Below the pieces are notes generated by a model, which saw nothing but the letters and a program-made list of their open reading frames with translations, was not told the origin of the DNA and searched no databases. From Geodermatophilaceae bacterium NBWT11 (GTDB lineage: Bacteria > Actinomycetota > Actinomycetes > Mycobacteriales > Geodermatophilaceae), in contig CP043652.1 in the NCBI GenBank assembly GCA_014218215.1, positions 1,798,001 through 1,862,000 of the forward strand: 64,000 nt of DNA. The letters run 5' to 3'. The position numbers and the translations under genes are program-made. This document shows, piece after piece, positions 1 through 8,544 of this stretch (positions within the stretch are counted from its first letter, which is position 1; each line of letters starts with the position of its first letter).

Positions 1-1
1 C

Positions 2-670
2 GCACCCGTGCCGGATGCGGGGCCCGCCCCCGATGCGGGCCTCGCCCCGGCCGAGGCACCCGTGGCAGGTCCGTCCGTCGAGCCCGCTGCCGACCCCGCC
101 GGGACGACGACCACCGAGGCCGCCGACCAGGTCGTCGCCGACCAGGCGGCCGCCGACCAGGCAGCACCCACCGTGGTCCCGGCCGATGGCACACCGCCGG
201 GCACCACGGTCGGCACCGCTCTGCCGGCCGCCGAGTGCGGCGTCCCCACCGGGACGGGCGCGACCGCCGACCCGTCGTCCCGGACCGGCACCGGCCGGCA
301 CACCCGGCCGGCGGGCGACGACACCCCGACCGGGCACACGGCCCTCACGGAGCAGACCGAGATCGCCCCCGGCCCGGCGCTGCTCCCGAACGCCGACCCC
401 GGCCCCGGCCCCGGCCCCGGCGACCCCACCGGCCCGATGGCACCCCCGGTGCCCGGCTCGCCCGGCGCGCCCCTCGCTGTCGCCGTCGGCTGCGCCACCT
501 CGACCACCGCCGGGCCCGGGCAGGGCTCCGGTGCCACCGGGGACCAGGCCCTCGCCGTCCTCACCACAGCCGTCCCCGCCCCCGAGGCCGGGACCGCCAC
601 CGCGCGCACCCTCGCCGCCGTGGCCCCCGTCGTCGCCACCGACGACGACCCGGGTTCCCGCCCCGACTGA
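2..670 (+). CDS. 3' end of a low-complexity Ala/Pro/Thr/Gly-rich protein (5' end outside window)
   Basis: The reading frame is open from the first bases of the window to a TGA at 668-670, giving at least 222 residues. Composition is dominated by Ala, Pro, Thr, Gly and Asp, with short imperfect repeats of the type VADQAA and only two Cys. I recognise no domain. It looks like the disordered tail of a surface or secreted protein, and it stands upstream of another repetitive surface protein. Codon choice resembles the neighbours (G/C in third position). Low-complexity GC-rich DNA can keep several frames open, so coding status is uncertain, and the true start would lie upstream of the window. Confidence 0.4.
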   Translation, partial: APVPDAGPAPDAGLAPAEAPVAGPSVEPAADPAGTTTTEAADQVVADQAAADQAAPTVVPADGTPPGTTVGTALPAAECGVPTGTGATADPSSRTGTGRHTRPAGDDTPTGHTALTEQTEIAPGPALLPNADPGPGPGPGDPTGPMAPPVPGSPGAPLAVAVGCATSTTAGPGQGSGATGDQALAVLTTAVPAPEAGTATARTLAAVAPVVATDDDPGSRPD

Positions 671-810
671 GTCGGCCGCCCGGCCCTCGCTGCCCGACTC
701 GGCGTGCCCACGGGGGGCACCCCGCCGAACCCGGCGAGCGCCTCGCAGTGCCGCTCCTCCCATCACCCAGCGGTGCGCAACGGTGCGCACCCGGCAGAAG
801 GACGACCCAG

Positions 811-3306
811 ATGAACCGAACTGTGCGCAACGGCCTGGCCGTCGCCACCATGGCCGGGGGGCTCTTCCTCCTCGGTCAGGCGGCGGCCAGCGCCGAGGAG
901 GTCACCGCGACCTCCAGCTCCACCGACGGGACCGCGGTCACCGTCGTGGACGCAGGTGTCTCCGCCCCGGGCGGCAGCGCCGAGGGCACCACCGCCGAGA
1001 ACACCGGTGACGCCACCGGTGGGGCCGGCAGCAACGCAGGCTCCGCCACCAGCAGCGCGACCGTCGCCGTCGAGGCGACGAACGTGCACAGCGACGGGAA
1101 CGGCTCACCGACGACCAGCGTCGGACCGGCCATCAACACCAGCACCGGCGGCAACGGCGGCGCCGGCTCCGTCGCGGTGACCTCCAGTGGGGACACCGCG
1201 GCGGGCGGGGGCACCGCGAGTGCACCTGCTGTCACGGCGTCCTCGGAGTCCGTGGGCACCGGCGGAGGCAGCTCGGACACCGGGGCCTCGACCGGGGTCA
1301 GCGCTCCGGTCACCGCCGGCGGCGGCACGGCCACGGGCACCCTGGCCGGCAACGGCGGCAACGCCACCGGCGGCGCCGGCGGCAACGCCGGGTCGGCGAC
1401 CAGCGGGGCCGGCGTCGGTGTCGGCTGCGAGGACCTGCACAGCGACGGCAACTGCAGCCCGACCACGACCGTCGGCGGGGCGACCAACACCAGCACCGGC
1501 GGCAACGGCGGCGCGGGCACGATCGTCGTGGGCGCCAGCGGGAACACCACGGCCGGTGGCGGGACCGCCACCGGCGGGAGCGTGACGGCCAGCGCGGAGA
1601 GCGTCGACTTCGGCGACTTCCTCGAGTGGCTGCGGGTCAACGGCTACGAGTACGACAGCGTGGCCGGGACCGTCGTCTCCACCCCGGTGCGGGCAGGCGG
1701 CGGCACCGCCGAGGGCCAGCTCGCCGGCAACGACGGCAACGCCACGGGTGGGGCGGGCGACAACGTCGGCTCGGCCACCAGCGGCGCCGTCGTCACCGTC
1801 GTGTGCTTCAACTACAAGAGCCACAGCGCCTGCAACCCGGTCACCACGACCGGCGCGGTGACCAACACCAGCACCGGCGGCAACGGCGGCGCGGGCACGA
1901 TCACCGTCGTCGCGACCGGCACCACCACGGCCGGCGGCGGCACCGCCACCGGCGGGTCCACCACCGGCACCTCCGAGGCCGTCGGCTTCGGCGGCACCGG
2001 CGCCGGCACCGTCGTCACCGCCCCGGTCCGCGCCGGCGGCGGCGACGCCATCGGCAACGACGCCATCACCAGCGGCAGCGCCCAGGGTGGCAACGGCTCC
2101 AACGTCGGCTCGGCCCACAGCGGCGCCACCGTCGTCGTCGTCTGCTTCAACTACAAGAGCGACCACAACTGCAACCCCGTCACCACCACCGGCGCAGCCA
2201 CCAACACCAGCACCGGGGGCAACGGCGGGAACGGCACCATCGCCGTCTCCGCCAGCGGGACCACCAGCGCCGGCGGCGGCACCGCCACCGGTGGCTCCAC
2301 CACCGGCACCTCCGAGGCCGTCGGCCTCGGCGGCGCCAGCGCCGGCACCGTCGTCACCGCCCCGGTCCGGGCCGGCGGCGGCACCGCCCAGGGCAACCTG
2401 GCCCTGAACGAGGGCAACGCCCGCGGCGGCAACGGCTACAACCTGGGCTCGGCCTACAGCGGCGCCTCGGTCACGGTCGTCTGCTTCAACTACAAGAGCG
2501 ACCACAACTGCAACCCCGTCACCACCACCGGCGCAGCCACCAACACCAGCACCGGCGGCAACGGCGGGAACGGCACCATCGCCGTCTCCGCCAGCGGCAA
2601 CACCAGCGCCGGCGGCGGCACCGCGACCCGCGGTGCGGTCTCCGGCTCCTCCGAGGCCGTCTCCTTCGGCGGCTCCAGCTCGGCCGGCACCGAGGTCGTC
2701 GCGGGCGTCCGCGCCGGTGGCGGCACGGCCGTCGGGAACACGGCGATCAACAGCGGCAACGCCCAGGGCGGCTCCGGCCGGAACCTCGGCTACGCCTCCA
2801 GCGAGGCCACCGTGGTCGTCGTGTGCTTCAACTACAAGAGCCACGAGAACTGCAACCCCGTCACCACCACCGGCGCAGCCACCAACACCAGCACCGGCGG
2901 CAACGGTGGCGACGCCGTGATCGTCGTCGACGCGCACGGCGACACCACCGCCGGTGGCGGTTGCGTCGGCACCTGCCCCGCCCCCGGCTCGGAGCACCCG
3001 ACCGAGCCCACCACCCCGGCTGAGCCCGTGACCCCGGCCCAGCCCGCCGCCCCCGCTGAGCACCCGGCCACCGCGCCGGCTGCCCACCCGGTGACGGTCG
3101 TCCACCCCGCGGCCGCCTCGGCCGCCCACGTGGTCTCGACCGGGCGCACCGCCCCGGCCGCGGTCACCCACAGCTCGGCGTCCGATGCCGAGCTGGCCTA
3201 CACCGGTGCCGACCTCGGTGCCCCGTTCGCCCTGGGCCTGCTGGCCCTGGCTGCGGGTCTCGGCCTGACGACGGCCTCGCGCCGTCGCCGGCTGCAGGAG
3301 GTCTGA
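811..3306 (+). CDS. Secreted repeat-rich cell-wall protein with LAYTG sortase signal
   Basis: 831 aa starting at ATG 811; AAGGA lies about 10 nt upstream. Residues 1-29 form a Sec signal peptide ending near ASA-EE. The body is Gly/Thr/Ser/Asn-rich and built of about six repeats of 113-125 residues. Each carries a block ending in TNTSTGGNGG, and the last five contain a Cys pair (last four VVCFNYKS...CNPV). A Pro/Ala/Thr-rich spacer follows, then LAYTG, a hydrophobic segment and RRRR. This is a complete cell-wall sorting signal of the LAxTG type, which in Actinobacteria is associated with class E sortases. The frame is open further upstream, but the signal peptide fixes this start. Function is unknown: adhesin, coat or chaplin-like scaffold are all possible. 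The long antisense ORFs are shadows. Confidence 0.85.
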   Translation: MNRTVRNGLAVATMAGGLFLLGQAAASAEEVTATSSSTDGTAVTVVDAGVSAPGGSAEGTTAENTGDATGGAGSNAGSATSSATVAVEATNVHSDGNGSPTTSVGPAINTSTGGNGGAGSVAVTSSGDTAAGGGTASAPAVTASSESVGTGGGSSDTGASTGVSAPVTAGGGTATGTLAGNGGNATGGAGGNAGSATSGAGVGVGCEDLHSDGNCSPTTTVGGATNTSTGGNGGAGTIVVGASGNTTAGGGTATGGSVTASAESVDFGDFLEWLRVNGYEYDSVAGTVVSTPVRAGGGTAEGQLAGNDGNATGGAGDNVGSATSGAVVTVVCFNYKSHSACNPVTTTGAVTNTSTGGNGGAGTITVVATGTTTAGGGTATGGSTTGTSEAVGFGGTGAGTVVTAPVRAGGGDAIGNDAITSGSAQGGNGSNVGSAHSGATVVVVCFNYKSDHNCNPVTTTGAATNTSTGGNGGNGTIAVSASGTTSAGGGTATGGSTTGTSEAVGLGGASAGTVVTAPVRAGGGTAQGNLALNEGNARGGNGYNLGSAYSGASVTVVCFNYKSDHNCNPVTTTGAATNTSTGGNGGNGTIAVSASGNTSAGGGTATRGAVSGSSEAVSFGGSSSAGTEVVAGVRAGGGTAVGNTAINSGNAQGGSGRNLGYASSEATVVVVCFNYKSHENCNPVTTTGAATNTSTGGNGGDAVIVVDAHGDTTAGGGCVGTCPAPGSEHPTEPTTPAEPVTPAQPAAPAEHPATAPAAHPVTVVHPAAASAAHVVSTGRTAPAAVTHSSASDAELAYTGADLGAPFALGLLALAAGLGLTTASRRRRLQEV
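1075..2937 (+). repeat. Tandem intragenic repeats, about six units, period about 340-376 bp
   Basis: Homologous blocks begin near 1075, 1424, 1800, 2139, 2479 and 2819, so spacings are about 349, 376, 339, 340 and 340 bp. The units near 2139 and 2479 are nearly identical over more than 100 bp, which suggests recent duplication or gene conversion. The first unit lacks the Cys pair present in the other five. The repeats lie within one reading frame and code for protein. Confidence 0.85.
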
Positions 3307-3323
3307 GGCCGCACCGCACGCAC

Positions 3324-3358
3324 GAGGGGCCGGTCCGCACCCAGCGGACCGGCCCCTC
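3324..3358. terminator. Bidirectional hairpin terminator
   Basis: Perfect 15-bp inverted repeat (GAGGGGCCGGTCCGC, 5-nt loop ACCCA, then its complement) between the stop codons of two convergent genes at 3306 and 3373. No T-tract follows, as is usual in high-GC actinobacteria. Confidence 0.75.
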
Positions 3359-3372
3359 CGTGCTGCCCGGCG

Positions 3373-4761
3373 TCAGCTGGCCGGCGACACCGAGCTCATG
3401 TTGAAGTCCGGCACCCGCAACATCGGCATGGCCGCCCGGGTGAAGAAGTCGTTCCACTCCCGGGGCAGGGTGCGCTCGGTGCGGGAGGCCTGGGTGGCCC
3501 GGCCGAGCAGGGAGACCGGGGACTCGTTGAACCGGAAGTTGTTCACCGCCCCGGTCACCTCGCCGTCCTCGATCAGGAAGACACCGTCACGGGTGAGACC
3601 GGTGAGCAGCAGCGACTGCGGGTCGACCTCGCGGATGTACCAGAGCGTGGTGAGGAGCAGCCCGCGCTCGGTGGAGGCGATCATCTCCTCCGTCGTCACC
3701 GTCGAGGTGGGGTCCTCCAGCACCAGGTTGTCCAGCGCCGCGGTGGCCGGCGCGGTCTGCTGCAGCGCCCAGGCGCGCGGGCGGATCAGGTTGGTGAGCA
3801 CCCCGCCGGAGATCCAGTCGATCGCCGGCGTGGCCATCCCGTTGTCGAAGACCGAGGCCATGCCCGAGGACCCGCCGACCACCTGGAACGGCGAGCACTC
3901 CAGGCCCGGCTCGTCGGGGTCGCTGCGCAGCGTCAGCGGGAGGGCGCAGATGCGCTCGCCGATCCGGTTGCCGCCCCCGGTCTTCGCGTAGACGTTGCGG
4001 CCCTCGTCGGCGTCGCGGGCCTCCATCGTCCAGTAGGCGTAGATCAGCAGGTCGCTCACCGTGGAGGGCGGCAGCAGCGTCTCGTACCGCCCGGCGGGCA
4101 GGTCGACCCGGCGCTGGGACCAGGCCAGCTTCTGCTCGACCTCGGCGGCCAGCGCCTCGATCGAGACGTCGGAGAAGTCGCGGGTGCCGACCCCGGCCCA
4201 CACCGAGCGGGCGAAGTCCCGGCTCTTGCCGTTCAGCTCGACCCGGCCGGTGGGCTGGTCGTGCCGCAGCCGCAGCCCGGTGGAGGTGCCGACGTAGGTG
4301 GTGGCCATCTGGTGCTCGGCGAACCCGAACAGCAGCTCGTCGCGCGCCCCGGCCGCACCGAACGCCTGCCCCAACGCGGGGGCGAACTCGCGGAAGACCT
4401 CGATCGAGGTGGTGGCGGGCTCGGCGTCCCACTCCCCCGACCCGGCCGGGACGTCACCGATGAGCGGCATGGCGTCCTCGGCCGGGCCGGCATCGCGGGC
4501 GGCCTGCTCACTGGCCGCGACCAGCTCGGCGACGTCGGGGGTGCCGGTCCGGGCCACGGTGCCCGCGGCCATCCCGGCCCCACCGTCGACGAAGCTGATG
4601 ACGACGACCTGGCGGGAGCGCATCGCCCCGTTGGTGGTGAGGCTGTTGCTGGCCCACCGGAGGTTGGCCTCGGAGCTGTCGACGACGTAGACGACCTGCC
4701 CGTCGACGGTGGAGGCGGCGAGTGCGGCCTCGACGATCTGCTGTGCGGTCATGACGCTCAC
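3373..4761 (-). CDS. tldE: TldE/PmbA family protein, partner of TldD
   Basis: 462 aa, start GTG 4761, whose GTGA overlaps the tldD stop; an in-frame ATG at 4752 is the alternative start. Overall similarity is to the TldE/PmbA half of the TldD/TldE metalloprotease, which in other bacteria cleaves modified peptides and matures microcins. As expected for TldE it lacks the HExxxH zinc motif carried by the neighbour. Four-nt overlap implies translational coupling and stoichiometric assembly of the heterodimer. A peptide-processing protease in the same region as a RiPP-type (mycofactocin) locus is suggestive, but 16 kb separate them and no link is shown. Confidence 0.9.
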   Translation of the reverse strand: MSVMTAQQIVEAALAASTVDGQVVYVVDSSEANLRWASNSLTTNGAMRSRQVVVISFVDGGAGMAAGTVARTGTPDVAELVAASEQAARDAGPAEDAMPLIGDVPAGSGEWDAEPATTSIEVFREFAPALGQAFGAAGARDELLFGFAEHQMATTYVGTSTGLRLRHDQPTGRVELNGKSRDFARSVWAGVGTRDFSDVSIEALAAEVEQKLAWSQRRVDLPAGRYETLLPPSTVSDLLIYAYWTMEARDADEGRNVYAKTGGGNRIGERICALPLTLRSDPDEPGLECSPFQVVGGSSGMASVFDNGMATPAIDWISGGVLTNLIRPRAWALQQTAPATAALDNLVLEDPTSTVTTEEMIASTERGLLLTTLWYIREVDPQSLLLTGLTRDGVFLIEDGEVTGAVNNFRFNESPVSLLGRATQASRTERTLPREWNDFFTRAAMPMLRVPDFNMSSVSPAS

Positions 4762-6272
4762 TGGCCGCCCTCCTGCACCGTGTTGAGGATGGTCGTGTTC
4801 TCGAACAACGCGCTCGGGCAGCCGTGGCTGACCGGCGCGACCTGCCCGGGCTGGGCCTTGCCGCAGTTGAACGCCCCGCCCAGGACGTAGGTCTCCGGCC
4901 CGCCGACCCGGCTCATCGAGCCCCAGAAGTCGGTGGTCGTGGCCTGGTAGGCGACGTCCTTGAGCTGGCCGGCCAGCTTCCCGCCCTCGATCTTGTAGAA
5001 CCGCTGGCCGGTGAACTGGAAGTTGTAGCGCTGCATGTCGATCGACCAGCTCTTGTCGCCGACCACGTAGACGCCGCGGTCGACGCCGGCGATGAGCTCC
5101 TCGGTGGAGGGGCCGTCGGGGTCGGGCTGCAGGCTCACGTTGGCCATCCGCTGCACCGGCACGTGCGCGGCGCTGTCGGCGAAGGCGCAGCCGTTGGAGC
5201 GGCCCATGCCCTGGAGCCGGGCCATGTTGCGGTCGATCTGGTAGCCGACGAGCACGCCGTCCTTCACGATGTCCCACTGCTGGCCGGCGACGCCCTCGTC
5301 GTCGTAGCCGACGGTGGACAGCCCGTGCTCGGCGGTGCGGTCACCGGTGACGTTCATCAGCGGCGAGCCGTACTGCAGGCTGCCGAGCTTGTCGACGGTG
5401 GCGAACGAGGTGCCGGCGTAGGCGGCCTCGTAGCCCAGCGCCCGGTCGAGCTCGGTGGCGTGTCCGATCGACTCGTGGATGGTGAGGAACAGGTTCGAGG
5501 GGTCGACGACGAGGTCGTAGCGGCCCGGCTCGACGCTCGGGGCCTTCGTCTTCTCCCGCAGCAGCTCGGGGATCTCGGCGAGCTCGGCCCCCCAGTTCCA
5601 CGTGGAACCGGTGAGGTACTCCCACCCGCGCCCGGCCGGCGGGGCCAGCGTGCGCATCGACTCGAAGGCACCGGTGGACCGGTCGACGGTCAGCGCGGTG
5701 AAGGTCGGGTGGATGCGCACCCGCTGCTGCCGGGTGCGGGTGCCGGCGGTGTCGGCGTACCACTTCTGTTCCTTGACGGCCATCACGTCGGACTGCACGT
5801 GCTCGACGCCGTCGGCGGCCAGCAGCCGCTCGGACAGCTCGACCATCAGCCCGGTCTTCTCCGCCTCGGGGACGGCGAACGGGTCGATCTCGTAGGCCGA
5901 GACCCACTCGGCGTCGGGGTACACCGGCTCGGGGGCCAGCTCCACCCGGTCGGTGTTCACCGCCGCCGAGACCTGCGCGACCACGACGGCCTCCTCGGCC
6001 AGCCGGACCGCCTCCGCGGCGGTCAGCACGACCCCGGCGGCGAAGCCCCAGGTGCCCTCGTGCACGACCCGGACGGCGAGACCGAGGTCCTCGCCGTCGG
6101 CAGCGGCCTCGACCCGTGCGTCCCTCAGCCGGAGCGTCTGGGTGCGGATGCGCTCGACGCGGATGTCGGCGTGCTCGCAGCCCAGGTCGACGGCCCGGGT
6201 GAGGGCCGCCTCGGTGAGCGCGGAGAGGGGGAGGGCCAGGAAGGACTCATCGACGGAACGGGGTTCTGCCAC
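4758..6272 (-). CDS. tldD: Metalloprotease TldD
   Basis: 504 aa from GTG 6272. The central HESIGHATELDR carries the HExxxH zinc motif. A Cys in NCGKAQPGQ near the C-terminus matches the conserved third zinc ligand region of TldD. Length is normal for the family (about 480-510 aa). Known role: with TldE forms a zinc protease that threads and degrades or processes unfolded or modified peptides. It is the first gene of a two-gene operon and is divergent from the phosphatase gene at 6316, with only about 43 bp between the starts. Confidence 0.93.
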   Translation of the reverse strand: MAEPRSVDESFLALPLSALTEAALTRAVDLGCEHADIRVERIRTQTLRLRDARVEAAADGEDLGLAVRVVHEGTWGFAAGVVLTAAEAVRLAEEAVVVAQVSAAVNTDRVELAPEPVYPDAEWVSAYEIDPFAVPEAEKTGLMVELSERLLAADGVEHVQSDVMAVKEQKWYADTAGTRTRQQRVRIHPTFTALTVDRSTGAFESMRTLAPPAGRGWEYLTGSTWNWGAELAEIPELLREKTKAPSVEPGRYDLVVDPSNLFLTIHESIGHATELDRALGYEAAYAGTSFATVDKLGSLQYGSPLMNVTGDRTAEHGLSTVGYDDEGVAGQQWDIVKDGVLVGYQIDRNMARLQGMGRSNGCAFADSAAHVPVQRMANVSLQPDPDGPSTEELIAGVDRGVYVVGDKSWSIDMQRYNFQFTGQRFYKIEGGKLAGQLKDVAYQATTTDFWGSMSRVGGPETYVLGGAFNCGKAQPGQVAPVSHGCPSALFENTTILNTVQEGGQ

Positions 6273-6315
6273 GCGTCCTGTCTACCAGCAGGCACCGACA
6301 GGAGAGACTGGGTTC

Positions 6316-6816
6316 GTGAGCACTGCTACCGACCCGTACCGCGTCTCGATGGTCTGCCTGGGCAACATCTGCCGCTCCCCGATCGCCGAGGTCCTGCTCC
6401 GGCGGATGGTCGAGGACGAGGGCCTCGCGGACGACGTCGTCGTCACCTCGGCGGGCACCGGCGCCTGGCACGTCGGCGGCCCGATGGACCCGGGTTCGGC
6501 CGCGGTGCTGCGCGCCCGGGGCCTGGACCCCGACACCCACCGCGCCCAGCAGATGACCGCCGCCGTCGTCGAGCAGTACGACCTGCTCGTCGCGATGGAC
6601 ACCAGCAACCTGGCCGACCTGCAGGAGATGGTCGGGGACGCCGACCACCCCCGGGTGGTCCTGCTGCGCGACTTCGACCCCGACGGCGCGGACGGGCAGT
6701 CGGTGCCCGACCCCTACGGCGGCGGGCCCGACGGCTTCGAGACGGTCTACGCCCAGGTCGAGGCGGCCTGTGCCGGTCTGGTCACCGCCCTGCCGGGGTT
6801 CCTCGCCGACCGCTGA
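6316..6816 (+). CDS. Low-molecular-weight protein-tyrosine phosphatase
   Basis: 166 aa from GTG 6316, preceded by AGGAGA about 10 nt upstream. The P-loop CLGNICRS (CX5R) lies near the N-terminus (residues 13-20) and the general-acid Asp lies in VPDPYGGG. Both are diagnostic of the LMW-PTP fold (PtpA/Wzb type). Predicted cytoplasmic tyrosine phosphatase. A longer upstream reading frame exists but would run into the tldD promoter and has no homologous appearance. The substrate cannot be deduced; no cognate tyrosine kinase is adjacent. Confidence 0.93.
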   Translation: MSTATDPYRVSMVCLGNICRSPIAEVLLRRMVEDEGLADDVVVTSAGTGAWHVGGPMDPGSAAVLRARGLDPDTHRAQQMTAAVVEQYDLLVAMDTSNLADLQEMVGDADHPRVVLLRDFDPDGADGQSVPDPYGGGPDGFETVYAQVEAACAGLVTALPGFLADR

Positions 6817-6819
6817 CCG

Positions 6820-7188
6820 TCAGCCGGTGACGGTCACCCGCAGCTCGACGTCGTCGTTCTCGGTCGCGCACGGCCCCTCGTCGCAGTCGGCCGAATAGCT
6901 GAGCACGGTCACGACGACGTCCCCGGGGGCCCGGCCGGTGAACAGCCGGGGGTCGGCCCCGTCGGGGGCCAGCACGGCGTCGTCCGAGGACGACGCGCTG
7001 GTGAACCGCTCAGCGGGGGTGTCGAAGCCCGGCAGGAGCGCGCACTCCCCGACAGCGAGGGTGACGCCGTCGTCCAGGTCCACCGGCTCGCCGCCGTCGG
7101 GACAGACGGCGACCGGGGTCGGATCTCCGTCCACGGTGGTGCCGCAGCCGGTGGCCAGCAGCGCCAGGACGACGACCGCCCGCCTCAC
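6820..7188 (-). CDS. Small lipoprotein of unknown function
   Basis: 122 aa from GTG 7188, overlapping the stop of the upstream amidohydrolase by GTGA. The N-terminus has charged residues, a short hydrophobic run and lipobox LLATGC, so it should be a lipid-anchored extracellular protein. The mature part has four Cys besides the lipidated one (PVAVC, GEC, SADC, GPC), probably two disulfides, and beta-rich sequence. No known domain recognised. It is coupled to the deaminase-like gene, though its compartment differs. Confidence 0.75.
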   Translation of the reverse strand: MRRAVVVLALLATGCGTTVDGDPTPVAVCPDGGEPVDLDDGVTLAVGECALLPGFDTPAERFTSASSSDDAVLAPDGADPRLFTGRAPGDVVVTVLSYSADCDEGPCATENDDVELRVTVTG

Positions 7189-8486
7189 CCGCGGGCCTCG
7201 GCCGCCAACCGGAGCGCCCGCTCCTGCACCTGGGCCCGCAGCGCCGCCTCGTCCACCGTGGTCGAGACGCCGTCCCGGACGACCTGCCGGCCGGCGACCC
7301 AGGTGTCGCGGACGTGCCGGGAGCCGACCGACCAGACCAGGTGGGTGAGCAGGTCGGCGGGCTCGGCGACCGGGACGAAGGCGATGTCGTCGCTGTCCAC
7401 GTGCACCAGGTCCGCCCGCCGGCCGACCGACAGCTGGCCCAGGTCGGGCCGGTCGATCGCGGCCGCAGCGGCGCCGGTGGCCAGCCAGAACGCCTCGGGC
7501 GCGGTGATCGCGGTGGCGTCCCGCTCGCGCAGCCGGGCCAGCTGGGCGGCCAGCCGCAGGTCCTCGAAGAGGTCCAGGTTGTCGTTGGAGGCCGGCCCGT
7601 CGGTGCCCATCCCGACCCGGATGCCCAGGTCGAGCATGTCCCGCAGCCGGGCGGTGCCGCTGGCCAGCTTGGTGTTCGAGCCGGGGCAGTGCGCCACGGC
7701 GACGTCGTACTCCCGCCACAGCTCGAGGTCGCCGTCGTCCATGTGCACGCAGTGGTTCCCCAGCACCCGCCCGCCCAGGACGTCGTTCGAGGCCAGCAGC
7801 TGCGGCACGCTGAGCCCGTGGGTGGCGAGCAGCTCGTCGCCCTCGGTGGCGGTCTCGGCGACGTGGACGGTCAGCAGCAGGTCGTGCTCCCGCGCCGCGG
7901 TGGCGGCGTCCCGGAGCACCTCCAGCGGCACGGTGTAGGCCGAGTGCGGGCCGATGCCGAACTCGACCTGCGGGTCCGCGGACGCCGCCAGCGTGACCGC
8001 GGTCTGCAGCTGCTCGTCGAAGGTGCCGAACCCGGGCAGCCCGATGAGCGGGTTGGCCACGATCGCCCGCGCCCCGGTGGCCCGCACCGCGGTGGCGATC
8101 CGCTCGGGCTGGAAGTACATCTCCACGCTGGTGGTCACCCCGTGCCGGAGCATCTCCGCCGACGCCGCGGTCATCGCGACCTCGACGTCGTCGGGGGTCA
8201 GCCGGGCCTCCCGCGGCCACATGACCTCGCGCAGCCACCGGTCCAGCGGCAGGCCCTCGCCCTGACCGCGGAACAGCACCATCGGGGCGTGCGAGTGCGT
8301 GTTGACCATGCCGGGGGTGAGCACGCCGGACAGCGCGAGGACGTCGGCCTCCGGGGCGGCCGGGGCGTCGGCGGCCGGCCCCACCCAGGTGATGACGCCG
8401 TCCTCGACGTCCAGCACGGCATCGGGGACGACGGTCCCGGCCCGGTCCCCGACGACGACGGCCCGGGCGGTGAAGCGCTGCAGCAT
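7185..8486 (-). CDS. Amidohydrolase, MTA/SAH deaminase (ATZ/TRZ) type
   Basis: 433 aa from ATG 8486. Metal-binding THSH near residue 65, HVAET near residue 215, NHCVH near residue 250 and TDGPASNDNLDLFEDLR near residue 300 define the cytosine/atrazine/MTA-SAH deaminase branch of the amidohydrolase superfamily. Likely a cytoplasmic metal-dependent deaminase of an adenosine-type compound (S-adenosylhomocysteine or methylthioadenosine) or of another N-heterocycle; substrate cannot be fixed from sequence. The downstream lipoprotein is translationally coupled. The gene is divergent from the DedA gene, with about 58 bp between starts. Confidence 0.88.
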   Translation of the reverse strand: MLQRFTARAVVVGDRAGTVVPDAVLDVEDGVITWVGPAADAPAAPEADVLALSGVLTPGMVNTHSHAPMVLFRGQGEGLPLDRWLREVMWPREARLTPDDVEVAMTAASAEMLRHGVTTSVEMYFQPERIATAVRATGARAIVANPLIGLPGFGTFDEQLQTAVTLAASADPQVEFGIGPHSAYTVPLEVLRDAATAAREHDLLLTVHVAETATEGDELLATHGLSVPQLLASNDVLGGRVLGNHCVHMDDGDLELWREYDVAVAHCPGSNTKLASGTARLRDMLDLGIRVGMGTDGPASNDNLDLFEDLRLAAQLARLRERDATAITAPEAFWLATGAAAAAIDRPDLGQLSVGRRADLVHVDSDDIAFVPVAEPADLLTHLVWSVGSRHVRDTWVAGRQVVRDGVSTTVDEAALRAQVQERALRLAAEARG

Positions 8487-8544
8487 GCCCGCAGACGCTA
8501 GTGCCCCCGCCTCCGGGAGCCCCGACGCCGATACCGTGGGGCGC

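Noticed and set aside
1075-2937. CRISPR-like regular repeats
   Set aside because: Period is about 340 bp, the repeats are coding and there are no spacers of unrelated sequence.
1105-3171. 688-aa antisense ORF over the repeat surface protein
   Set aside because: Product is Gly/Ala/Arg-biased translation of the repeats, with no RBS, motif or independent codon signal.
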